Shown here: positions 14,607-22,998 of the stretch, one piece after another
Numbering within the stretch: the stretch's first letter is position 1
Layout of the letters: each line of letters opens with the position of its first letter
IMG/VR virus record: IMGVR_UViG_3300017613_002894
Span: 1-23,000 of that record
Length of the DNA stretch: 23,000 nt
DNA from: a virus
Strand: one strand, 5' to 3'
Program-made: the position numbers and the translations under genes
Notes under the pieces: generated by a model
Seen by the model: only the letters and a program-made list of their open reading frames with translations
The model's database searches: none
What the model was told of the DNA's origin: nothing

Positions 14607-16673
14607 ATGGCGTTAGAACACTGCCCACATATATCCTTTGCATACTGGAATACTGAAGAAGAGGAAGTCGATCTAATAGTCGAACGCATAGATACAGGAG
14701 GCATTCATCATGTTGGAGTTCGACCAGATGGAACTGTAATTTGCGCTGGCTCCAGTAATTATGGTCAATGTGACACTCTTGATTGGACAGGAATCACCGA
14801 CGTTAAAGCGGCGGGTTCGACTACATATGGTTTGAAGGCCGACGGTACCGTGGTAGCGGTGGGGAACAGTGGATCTGGTCAGCTAAATGTCGGCTCCTGG
14901 ACGGGTATAACTCAAGTTGCACCTGGGGGAGTTCACGTTGTTGGTTTGAAACCTGATGGGACCCTTGAATTTGTAGGCTCAAACGATGATAATCAGTTAA
15001 ATGGGTTAGGCGGCTGGATAAATAAAGTTTTTCTCGCCGCGGGATATTACCATACAATCGGAGTAAACGCTGATGGGACCCTTGAAACCGCAGGAACTAA
15101 TTATAACGGTGTCTTAAGTGTCGGTGCCTGGACGGATATAAAAGAAGTTGATACTTTATACTATCACACTATAGGGTTAAAGAATGATGGAACCTGTGTG
15201 GGAGCCGGTTCCAATCCTGATGGTCGGACCGACGTAGGAACTTGGACGGATATCACTAAAGTTGTAGTTGGTCAGAAACATTCTGTAGGATTAAAGAGTG
15301 ATGGCACTGTAGTTGCTACTGGCGATAATAGTGAGGGACAATGTGATGTTGGAACCTGGACGGATGTAGTAGCAATTTCTGCTGGTGGCTATAACACCGC
15401 TGCGATAACATCTGATGGAACCTGTTTAGCAGTTGGGGATAATACGTATGGTTTGAATAACATTACTCCGGATAGGACTTGGGTCAACGTCACTCAAATA
15501 CATGCATCCAATCGTTGGACAACCGGGAGAAAATCTAATGGAACTGTAGTAATTACAAGTGTTTATACTGATGTCACTTGGACTGACATTGATATGGTAA
15601 AAGCGGGATTAAATCATATCATTGCTCTTGAGGATGATGGGACCGTAACAGGCATAGGATCTAATGCCGATGGACAGTTGGATATCGTCGGTATGATAGA
15701 CATGATTGATATCGACGCCAACCAGTCGAACTCAGTAGGAGTTAAGTCGGATGGTACCGCTATTGCTGTTGGGGATAATCCGCATGGTCAGAACTGGGTT
15801 TCAGCGTGGGATGATATTAGATATATTAGATCCTCAGGGCGACACACCGTTGGTTTAAAGAATGACGGTACAGTAGTGGCGGTGGGTAGAAATGATGAAG
15901 GCCAACTCAATGTAGCAACTTGGACTGACATCATTGAAATTGCTGCCTCTTGGGAACATACTGTAGGTCTGAAATCTGATGGGACCATAGTAACCGCTGG
16001 ATCAGATTCTAATGGCGCAGATGCTTGGACCGGCGTTTCTCAGATTGCTGCAGGATCTACTGTCATAGCTGCAATCAAACCGGACGGTACCGCCCTGAGT
16101 AATAATATACTTTATGATGTTTCAGGTTGGAGTGACTTAATAGCAATTGCGGCTGGAGACGATTGGATCGTAGGTCTTAGGGATGACAATACTTGTATCG
16201 CTGTTGGGGATAATAGTCATGGTCAATCAAATATCGGCCCATGGGTTTTATATATTGATATTGATCCCCTCGAATATGTACTCCACCAAGTAGAATGCAT
16301 CGAAAGTTATTGCCGTTTATGGAATACAGTAGACCAAGAGTGCTCCATAAAAGTTGGAGAACAAATTCAAAAGCATATACATAACGAACATAACCATCAA
16401 CTCGAGCACGCCTGTGAGGACGGTTATGCCACTGATTGTGGTTTGCCAGCCGGCTCAGGGTTGTCTGGAGTAGTGCCAAAAGCAAATGCCCTTGTAGCTG
16501 AATTTGTAGGAAATGAAGATTTAGACGATAACGGGTTGGTTTACGGGAAGGACTTTAAGATTGATCCAACTGATTCAGATATGCCTCCAATGCTCGAACC
16601 CGTTGATACTCACCCAGGCAATACTGCCACAGTCACAATGACCTGGCAGGAATATCTTGATTCTTTAATATAA
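14607..16673 (+). CDS. RCC1/BLIP-II-like double propeller protein A, putative tail adhesin
   Basis: The 688-residue product starts with a short tag (C6-P-H-I-S). Fourteen repeats of about 37-39 residues follow (33-560) with consensus V-G-L-K-x-D-G-T-V-V-A-x-G-x-N-x-x-G-Q-L, then W-T-D-I-x-x-I-A-A-G. RCC1 and BLIP-II propellers have seven blades, so 14 repeats fit two propellers in one chain. BLIP-II blades have similar short length. Next is a Cys/His module (C564, C569, C579, H590, H592, H595, H597, H601, C603), then C611, a helix and an EF-hand-like loop (D638, D640, N642, G643, V645, D649). The end is T-V-T-M-T-W-x-x-Y-L. It follows the spike gene and heads a set of three relatives. Such propellers bind proteins or sugars; a baseplate-peripheral or fibre role is inferred. 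Confidence 0.85.
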   Translation: MALEHCPHISFAYWNTEEEEVDLIVERIDTGGIHHVGVRPDGTVICAGSSNYGQCDTLDWTGITDVKAAGSTTYGLKADGTVVAVGNSGSGQLNVGSWTGITQVAPGGVHVVGLKPDGTLEFVGSNDDNQLNGLGGWINKVFLAAGYYHTIGVNADGTLETAGTNYNGVLSVGAWTDIKEVDTLYYHTIGLKNDGTCVGAGSNPDGRTDVGTWTDITKVVVGQKHSVGLKSDGTVVATGDNSEGQCDVGTWTDVVAISAGGYNTAAITSDGTCLAVGDNTYGLNNITPDRTWVNVTQIHASNRWTTGRKSNGTVVITSVYTDVTWTDIDMVKAGLNHIIALEDDGTVTGIGSNADGQLDIVGMIDMIDIDANQSNSVGVKSDGTAIAVGDNPHGQNWVSAWDDIRYIRSSGRHTVGLKNDGTVVAVGRNDEGQLNVATWTDIIEIAASWEHTVGLKSDGTIVTAGSDSNGADAWTGVSQIAAGSTVIAAIKPDGTALSNNILYDVSGWSDLIAIAAGDDWIVGLRDDNTCIAVGDNSHGQSNIGPWVLYIDIDPLEYVLHQVECIESYCRLWNTVDQECSIKVGEQIQKHIHNEHNHQLEHACEDGYATDCGLPAGSGLSGVVPKANALVAEFVGNEDLDDNGLVYGKDFKIDPTDSDMPPMLEPVDTHPGNTATVTMTWQEYLDSLI
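14703..16280 (+). repeat. 14-blade RCC1-type repeat array in protein A
   Basis: Fourteen consecutive in-frame coding repeats of about 110-120 bases, each centred on GATGGNAC (Asp-Gly-Thr) and a TGGAC (Trp-Thr) segment. Short exact copies such as GATGGGACCCTTGAA occur at both 14954 and 15074, which suggests some repeats were copied recently. Confidence 0.75.
16296..16673 (+). other. Shared C-terminal Cys/His plus EF-hand-like module (protein A copy)
   Basis: This stretch encodes the 125-residue C-terminal module shared with protein B (split, 17564-17690 and 18569-18796) and protein C (22486-22857). All three copies obey C-x4-C-R-L-W-x6-C-x10-H-x-H-x2-H-x-H-x3-H-x-C. The distal half has C-G, a helix, D-x-D-x-[DN]-G-x-[VI]-x-x-x-[DT], then I-D-P-T-D and P-x-M-L before the T/W-rich end. 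Such exact spacing suggests metal coordination. Which metal, and whether the module also holds subunits together, cannot be told from sequence. Confidence 0.7.
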
Positions 16674-16675
16674 TT

Positions 16676-18799
16676 ATGACTACTATACCAGCATGCCCAT
16701 TCATAACATTTAAGCATATTCCCACTACAACTCCATTTACCACTCCCATGGTGGATGTCGGAGATGCCTCGTCCTTCGGGTTAGTAAATGATGGCACAGT
16801 TGTAGCCACAGGCTACAATGGTTATGGTCAAATTGATGTGGACGCTTGGTCTAACATCATTCAAATATCAAGTGGCCACTATACCACTGTTGGAGTATTA
16901 CTGGACGGTACCTGCGTCTCAACAGGATGGAATTCTGTTGGACAAGCAAATGTTACTGGCTGGACGGATGTCAAAATGGTTGCAACTTGGACCGTAGCTA
17001 CTATAGCTCTTCATAATGATGGAACTTTATCTGCTGTTGGTCAAAATTCATGGGGCTCTTTAAATATTGGAGGATGGACGGGCATCGATCAAATCGTTGG
17101 CGCTTCTTCTCATTCCATTGGATTGAAGGCTGATGGAACCTTAATGTGGACTGGGTATAATGATAAGGGCCAATTAGATCTCGGTTTATGGACTGATATT
17201 ACTCAAGTTGCTACCTCGTCTAATCATACCATAGGGTTAAAAACAGATGGAACTGCCATAGCAACGGGTTGGAATATTATGGGCCAGCTTGATGTCGGAC
17301 TCTGGACAGATCTCATTCAGGTTGAAGCTGCAGATGGATACTCTTTAGGGGTAAAGAGTGATGGAACTGTATACACGGCTGGCTCCGCGCCAGTTGGAGT
17401 GTCCTCGTGGACGGATATAGTCATGGTAGCAGGCCATGAGCATGAAGCAATTGGATATAAATCGGATGGCTCCGTTGTAGGCGCCGGACTAAACAATGAA
17501 GGTCAAATCAATGTCACTGCTTGGGATTTGATACCGGGAGGGGAACAGATCGTATATATCCCCTGCATGATAGATGATTGTCGACTCTGGGACAACCCAA
17601 AGGAAGAGTGCGTTTACGTAGTCAGGAATCAAGAAAAGAAACACGATCACAGAAATCATGAGCACCAATTTGTACACGAGTGTGGGGATCAATACGGGTA
17701 TCCACATCAGAATAGACGACAAATCCATTCCATAGATGATGGAGTTGCTGGCGATGCCTTTATAGTTACTGATATGGATTTTGCTGCGAGTGTGATTGGA
17801 ACTTATAATTTGTCAGAGGTTCTCACTCAGATTGCCACGTGGGAAAATGTAATTCAGGTCGCAATCGGAGAGAATGGAGCTTGCGGGGTTGACACTTCAA
17901 AGGATTTATTATGGGCACCAAAAACGGCATACACAACTAACACTTCAGATTTTGATGAATTGTTGAGGGTTATTCCTTGTGTAGATGGGCTGTTGGGATT
18001 AAAAGCGGATGGGACTTTAGTTTATTCTGGAGTTGGCGCGGTAAATGAATTATTTACCTATGATACATGGGATCAAATCCGCGAAATTGCAGCAGGAGCC
18101 TTACATATAGTTGCCCTGGACCAATGGGGGAATGTCCAAGCGGAAGGGCTTAACACTAACGGTCAATTAAATGTGTCAGAGTGGACAGATGTCAGAGATA
18201 TTTACGCCCACGGAAATGTTACCCTGGCAACCACCTATAACGATATGGTTCTTGCTACAGGGCTGGATAATTCCGGCTCCGTAACGACACCTCCAACATG
18301 GACGAATATAAAAGCTCTATATGTACACACGGATTATACTGTAGGAATACATAACGATGGGACTGTCTCATTCGCTGGCGACGGTGGATTATATAATATA
18401 GATCAAGTTACCTCAGAAACGGGTGTCGATGAAATTATTGGAATAGATGACACTTTGGTTATTTGGTTTACGGATGGATCTATTAAAGTCATAGGAGACC
18501 CTCAATTCTCAGACACTCTATTTGAGAATGTCGTAGCTCCAGAACTTCCCTGGACAACCGATGAAACCTGCGGATTAGACGCAGGTGTCACAGGTTTGAA
18601 TATTCCAATTGCATCTGTCCTCCTGGCCGAGTTTATGGGTAATGAGGATTTAGATGATGATGGCGAGATATACGGCAAGACTTTTAAAATAGATCCTACC
18701 GACGACAACCGACCTCTCATGCTCAAAGAAATTGAAGACCATCCAAAATTAACAGCTACGGTCACCATGACGTGGGCTGATTATCTCGCATCACTATAG
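16676..18799 (+). CDS. RCC1/BLIP-II-like double propeller protein B, modules interleaved
   Basis: This 707-residue relative of protein A begins with C7-P-F-I-T and seven clear RCC1/BLIP-II-type blades (about 31-290). The Cys/His module follows with the same spacing as in A (C297, C302, R303-L-W305, C312, H323, H325, H328, H330, H334, C336). Then comes a second, divergent set of about seven blades (358-625), and only afterwards the terminal module: C632-G-L, a helix and an EF-hand-like loop (D658, D660, D662, I665). The last position of the loop is T669 instead of an acidic residue, so calcium binding may be weaker. The end is T-V-T-M-T-W-A-D-Y-L. Unlike A and C, the second propeller lies between the two C-terminal modules. 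It begins two bases after gene A. Confidence 0.85.
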   Translation: MTTIPACPFITFKHIPTTTPFTTPMVDVGDASSFGLVNDGTVVATGYNGYGQIDVDAWSNIIQISSGHYTTVGVLLDGTCVSTGWNSVGQANVTGWTDVKMVATWTVATIALHNDGTLSAVGQNSWGSLNIGGWTGIDQIVGASSHSIGLKADGTLMWTGYNDKGQLDLGLWTDITQVATSSNHTIGLKTDGTAIATGWNIMGQLDVGLWTDLIQVEAADGYSLGVKSDGTVYTAGSAPVGVSSWTDIVMVAGHEHEAIGYKSDGSVVGAGLNNEGQINVTAWDLIPGGEQIVYIPCMIDDCRLWDNPKEECVYVVRNQEKKHDHRNHEHQFVHECGDQYGYPHQNRRQIHSIDDGVAGDAFIVTDMDFAASVIGTYNLSEVLTQIATWENVIQVAIGENGACGVDTSKDLLWAPKTAYTTNTSDFDELLRVIPCVDGLLGLKADGTLVYSGVGAVNELFTYDTWDQIREIAAGALHIVALDQWGNVQAEGLNTNGQLNVSEWTDVRDIYAHGNVTLATTYNDMVLATGLDNSGSVTTPPTWTNIKALYVHTDYTVGIHNDGTVSFAGDGGLYNIDQVTSETGVDEIIGIDDTLVIWFTDGSIKVIGDPQFSDTLFENVVAPELPWTTDETCGLDAGVTGLNIPIASVLLAEFMGNEDLDDDGEIYGKTFKIDPTDDNRPLMLKEIEDHPKLTATVTMTWADYLASL
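16766..17545 (+). repeat. First propeller repeats of protein B (7 blades)
   Basis: Seven in-frame repeats with the Asp-Gly-Thr and Trp-Thr-Asp landmarks. They are closer to the blades of protein A than to the second, degenerate set in the same gene (about 17747-18550), where Asp-Gly-Thr is kept in only some blades. Confidence 0.7.
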
Positions 18800-18807
18800 G
18801 ATAAAAT

Positions 18808-21800
18808 ATGGGTGAATGGATATCAATATTTGGTCCAGATAATTGGGAAGCTCATGGGGCCTCAAACTTTCCTACATGGGATGGTTCGGGGTATCTTGTT
18901 TCCAATTTTGTAGTATACGAGATGCAACTTAAAGGTTCTTTACACGTAGGTCAGAGATTCGATAAAATTAGAGTTACCTATGTCGGTACTACAAATCTCG
19001 TTTACCTCCGAATTGAAAACATTGGTGATACTCGATTTGCAAGTCTAACCAATCAACCCTCTGGGGGCGATCAAGGATTTATGAATTCCTTGTCTTCTTT
19101 AGGGGATATGCATCATATATCGTTTTGGCCCAGTGGAAGCGGGACTATAACGAATATAGAATTTTGGATCGATGATAATTCTGAAGTCATAGCCCACGTA
19201 GATCAGACTGAAATAGCACCCTGGCCCGAAAACGGAACCTTTCGTATAAAATATAGGAGTTTGTTCGCTCCGTACGAGGGATATGTGAGAATTAGAATCC
19301 CAGCCTTCATCGGAGGCGGTCTCTCATGGGATATAGCTAATATGTGGTTCGGTCAAGCTCATTCCAATACTATGACTGAATTTGATTTTAAGACAGGGGC
19401 TTTCGAACAAATTTACTGGAATAATGGGGATATCAGTGTTCAGATTGATCAGGATAGAAACGAGTATCTATACTCGGATCCAATTTGGCTCGAACTTGAT
19501 CCCGATGATGCAATAATTTTCTCATACTACTCTATAAATCTTGTCGATCAGTGGAGATATCTTACGGATGGTGGAGTTTACGTAAATACCTCTTGGAGAG
19601 GAGGGGGCGACCATGCCAACGATCAATGGTGGACAGAATGGGGTCCAGGTAAATGTTTTGGGATCTCCTTAGTTCATGAGAATGGATTTTCAGGAAACCT
19701 TGATATATCCCCTTGCCCATCGGAAGTTACAGATCCATTTTATGTTGCAGATAATCATAGGACTTATCCCGGTCAATCATACACAATACGTACGGCATTT
19801 GACCCCTCTCAAATCAGACATTCAGTCGGAAATTTAAGAATTGGATTCAAAGGATATCAAAGTAGTCCTATTGAGATTCTTGAGGCATGGTGTGGTCAAT
19901 GCTTGGATTCCACCGATCCAGTCTTTGTAGGAGAACCTGAACAATTATTTTTTGATGGCTCCGTCTCTGCCACTAAGTTTGGAACCGATGGAATCTTATG
20001 GTCAGACTTAATTGATTTCAATATACGGAATTATCAATGGTCCTGGGATCTTGGATTCGTAGTTTCTTTTTATACGAATTTAACTATGGATTATCCCATA
20101 ATTAAGGATCCAAGGTACCGTCCTGGAATTTGGAGCTCATATGCAAAGAATCACAATAACGCAGGCCTAACAGGACCCTGGGTGTGGGGGACCGCCTATG
20201 AGGGAGCGAGACTTGGAGTGGTTTCAATTTGCTCCAATTGGTGTTACGGTGGAGAAGGCGGACTTCCTCCGGACCCGGGGTATATTCCAGATTGCTATGA
20301 CGTTGAAGCTTGTGAACTTGCTGGAGGATACTGGTATTGCGGTGCCTGTCATGAGGAACCCCAAGAAATAACAGATACTGGGACAACAGTAAATATTGGA
20401 GATAAGGATGATAATCTCAACCCCCCACTTGTTTTGGGCTGCCCCTTTATTTCAGGGAACATTGATAAATTTGAGGATGAGGGTACAGGGGGAGACACTT
20501 ATCAAGACGAACCATGGTCCGGCCGCGGTAAGGTAGTTTGTACTGATGATATCACTTCATTATTGGATCAAAAGGGCAATGTCATGTGGGCCGGCGATTT
20601 AGGTTGGCAAACAGGTAGCCCTCGTCGATGGCAACCTTTCGGTCAGCGGTCTGAGATGATAGTTTCAATAAAGGGTAACAAGGCAAACTTTGGGTATCTA
20701 ACCCGAGGTGGTGCTGTAATATGTTATGGAACTTCAACTGGTTCAGATGACGCCGCCAAATGGATTGCTCCAGAACCCGGAAGATTCGTGAGACATTTTG
20801 AATGCGGGAAGAGTCATACAGTAGTCTTATACACCGATGGGTCAGTTAAAGCCCAGGGATGGAACCAAAACAATTGTGTTTCTACCCCTCGGACGTGGAC
20901 GGATATTCAATATATCTGGGCTGGAAATGGATTTACCGCAGGAGTGGATTCCACGGGTCAAATGTACTATGCTGGCACCCCAAGTTACTCCCTTCAAACG
21001 GATATTCTGGCTTTATCAGGTCTTGGGATCGTTGGAGGCAAAGCGGGGTCAGATAATATAGTCCTAATTGGCCCTAACGGTAAAGTATTCTTTAGGGGAG
21101 CTAACAAGAGTAGCTCAACATATGAAGGAATAAATAATCATTACAATATCATAAATGTAGGTATTGGGGATACAAATGTATACCTGATTGATGAAGCTGG
21201 CAATGTATTTGGGTATGGGTCTGACTCGGATAATCAATTATCTGATATGGTATCTAACAATTGGACGAATGCTCGAGAAATTGACTGCGATGATAATGGT
21301 GCCTTTCTTTTACGAAGGGATGGTACCTTAAGTTTTTTGGGTGATTCCGGACCAATGGGCGCTTTAACGAGGCGAAATGATTTATCTCGATACACCGCCT
21401 ACGCAATGAATTCATATGCTGGAGTTCTCCACTCCCATGCAGCGGGAGACTTCTTTTCATATGACCCAGCCGGAGATATACAGGTTGCGGGTAAGACTGC
21501 AGCAACATCATACGACTTTGCAGAGTGGGCTGGCGAGGACATCTTCAGAGTATATAGTTATGTTCAAGCTGCTCATGAGGCTTGGCTTGGATTGACACGA
21601 GATGGTAAAATGATTCCGGCAGGCCCCGACAAATTAACTGCATTCTCTGGCTTGTTAGGTACAATGGATCAAGTGGATCAGATTATAGCTGGACCATATC
21701 ATATAGTTTACAAAAAGGCCGATGGTACAAATGGCGGTTTTTTGTCCCCCACATCTCCGGGGTTTACGTACAACCATCTTCAACATTCATATTTCTGGGA

Positions 21801-22860
21801 CTACACTCTTCAGTTGTCCCCAGGTTGGCTTTACACCATTGGTATTTGGAGAGAAACTGGAGCTCTGAATCAGGTCGGCCGAATTGGAGCTGATAATAAC
21901 GGTCTCCAGGATCATTTCGGGAATCTCGGGGAGATCTCAGGTCTTTTTAATCCATGGGACGAATTTGCATTTGTCCCGTTCCAGTGGGATTACTGGGGTG
22001 AAGGTCCATCCTCGGTAAACAGGCAAGGTATTATAGTTAGTGGGTATGACAAGGACTCCACGTACTTTTGGGGCTATCAAACTGGATTCATGAAGCTCCC
22101 GGTTGGTGGACCAAATTTTAAGATAGAACAAACGATGTGTGAAACTGATAACCTTTATATCATAGAGCCTGATGGGACAGGGCATGGAGAACCAGGAAAC
22201 CAATGGTATGGAGGAGTAGGGAACGATGGTAACCATCCGACCTCCCCAGGAGATTTGACAGCGGCCCGAACTGGGATAGTAGATATTAGAGGAAAGAATG
22301 CAAACCTGGCAACCCTAATTTATGAGGACGGATGGATCGAGAGAATCAATAGATACTATTCTGACCATACTCGAATTGACTCCTTTACACTTCAACCGTT
22401 CGAGGCCCCAGATTTGACCTCCCTAAGGGATCGGACTTGCAGCGTTGCTGGTATCCATACATACATCAACTTCTCTTTCCATCCATGCATCGAGAATAAA
22501 TGCCGTTTATGGGACGTGAAACAACAGGAATGCTCCATCAAGGTTCGAATGGATGAGATAAAGCATGTTCATCATCAACACTTACATCCTAAGGATCATA
22601 CATGCGCAGAGGGATTCCAAGTTGATTGCGGTGGAATAACTCAGGAAAATGTTAGCGGCGTTTTAAAAGCAGCTATTTTAGTTGCCGAGGCAGCAGGGAA
22701 CGCCGATCTTGACAATAACGGCCTAATTTACTGCAAAGACTTCATCATAGACCCCACTGATCCAGACATACCACCGATGTTGGTGGTCGAGCAAGAGAAA
22801 TCCACCTGCTTATCTGTAACCACCACTATGCTATGGGCTGACTATTTAGCCAGCTTTTAA
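18808..22860 (+). CDS. Large RCC1-like propeller adhesin C with duplicated N-terminal beta domain
   Basis: The 1350-residue product has three parts. Residues 1-540 hold two related beta domains: M-W-F-G-Q near 179 and A-W-C-G-Q near 360 are each followed by a D/V-F...Q-I-Y/L-F-F-x-G segment and a strand ending S-D-P/L-I. A Cys-rich segment follows (C475, C479, C496, C502, C511, C514). At 545 the tag C-P-F-I-S, which begins proteins A and B, appears internally and starts about 14 degenerate RCC1-type blades (to about 1215). The C-terminus repeats the Cys/His module with identical spacing (C1227, C1232, C1242, H1253, H1255, H1258, H1260, H1264, C1266) and the EF-hand-like loop (D1300, D1302, N1304, I1307, D1311). 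AGGA at 18797-18800 precedes ATG. It looks like the main adhesin of the set, inferred from size and surface-type domains. Confidence 0.82.
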   Translation: MGEWISIFGPDNWEAHGASNFPTWDGSGYLVSNFVVYEMQLKGSLHVGQRFDKIRVTYVGTTNLVYLRIENIGDTRFASLTNQPSGGDQGFMNSLSSLGDMHHISFWPSGSGTITNIEFWIDDNSEVIAHVDQTEIAPWPENGTFRIKYRSLFAPYEGYVRIRIPAFIGGGLSWDIANMWFGQAHSNTMTEFDFKTGAFEQIYWNNGDISVQIDQDRNEYLYSDPIWLELDPDDAIIFSYYSINLVDQWRYLTDGGVYVNTSWRGGGDHANDQWWTEWGPGKCFGISLVHENGFSGNLDISPCPSEVTDPFYVADNHRTYPGQSYTIRTAFDPSQIRHSVGNLRIGFKGYQSSPIEILEAWCGQCLDSTDPVFVGEPEQLFFDGSVSATKFGTDGILWSDLIDFNIRNYQWSWDLGFVVSFYTNLTMDYPIIKDPRYRPGIWSSYAKNHNNAGLTGPWVWGTAYEGARLGVVSICSNWCYGGEGGLPPDPGYIPDCYDVEACELAGGYWYCGACHEEPQEITDTGTTVNIGDKDDNLNPPLVLGCPFISGNIDKFEDEGTGGDTYQDEPWSGRGKVVCTDDITSLLDQKGNVMWAGDLGWQTGSPRRWQPFGQRSEMIVSIKGNKANFGYLTRGGAVICYGTSTGSDDAAKWIAPEPGRFVRHFECGKSHTVVLYTDGSVKAQGWNQNNCVSTPRTWTDIQYIWAGNGFTAGVDSTGQMYYAGTPSYSLQTDILALSGLGIVGGKAGSDNIVLIGPNGKVFFRGANKSSSTYEGINNHYNIINVGIGDTNVYLIDEAGNVFGYGSDSDNQLSDMVSNNWTNAREIDCDDNGAFLLRRDGTLSFLGDSGPMGALTRRNDLSRYTAYAMNSYAGVLHSHAAGDFFSYDPAGDIQVAGKTAATSYDFAEWAGEDIFRVYSYVQAAHEAWLGLTRDGKMIPAGPDKLTAFSGLLGTMDQVDQIIAGPYHIVYKKADGTNGGFLSPTSPGFTYNHLQHSYFWDYTLQLSPGWLYTIGIWRETGALNQVGRIGADNNGLQDHFGNLGEISGLFNPWDEFAFVPFQWDYWGEGPSSVNRQGIIVSGYDKDSTYFWGYQTGFMKLPVGGPNFKIEQTMCETDNLYIIEPDGTGHGEPGNQWYGGVGNDGNHPTSPGDLTAARTGIVDIRGKNANLATLIYEDGWIERINRYYSDHTRIDSFTLQPFEAPDLTSLRDRTCSVAGIHTYINFSFHPCIENKCRLWDVKQQECSIKVRMDEIKHVHHQHLHPKDHTCAEGFQVDCGGITQENVSGVLKAAILVAEAAGNADLDNNGLIYCKDFIIDPTDPDIPPMLVVEQEKSTCLSVTTTMLWADYLASF
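20530..22450 (+). repeat. Degenerate RCC1-type repeats of protein C (about 14 blades)
   Basis: Repeats are recognised by the spacing of hydrophobic-Gly-x-D-G/x-G turns and by scattered full matches (for example Y-T-D-G-S-V-K-A-Q-G-W-N with R-T-W-T-D-I near residues 676-700). Blade borders are uncertain because several blades have long insertions, so the count of 14 is approximate. Confidence 0.55.
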
Positions 22861-22869
22861 AAGGATACT

Positions 22870-22998
22870 ATGCCTCAAACTGAAATAAAGAGGGAACCCG
22901 TTAAGAAATCAATTTCAAAGGAAAAACCCAAACGTCTGTCTCGAAAGAAGAGGTCCCCAAGGCGTCGGATAAAGAACAAAGGCGGAGGTTGCTGCTAA
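22870..22998 (+). CDS. Small Lys/Arg-rich protein ending in GGGCC, 42 aa
   Basis: A complete 42-codon gene with AAAAGGA immediately upstream (22858-22864) and ATG 22870, ten bases after the stop of protein C. The product is extremely basic: about half of residues 7-37 are Lys or Arg, with K-K-R-S-P-R-R-R-I-K. It ends in Lys-Gly-Gly-Gly-Cys-Cys. It has no hydrophobic core and is probably unstructured alone. No known family comes to mind. The tight spacing after the adhesin gene argues that it is translated with the tail genes. A nucleic-acid-binding, scaffold or partner protein is possible. Chance openness of such a short frame cannot be excluded. Confidence 0.6.
   Translation: MPQTEIKREPVKKSISKEKPKRLSRKKRSPRRRIKNKGGGCC

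Noticed and set aside
14703-16280. CRISPR-like or satellite DNA repeat
   Set aside because: The periodicity is in-frame protein repetition with variable third positions, not short identical DNA repeats with spacers.
2-22998. Bacterial extracellular contractile injection system instead of a phage
   Set aside because: The connector-type genes, HNH endonucleases, long tape measure and phage-type baseplate genes fit a phage; no AAA+ ATPase or toxin cargo gene is seen in the window.
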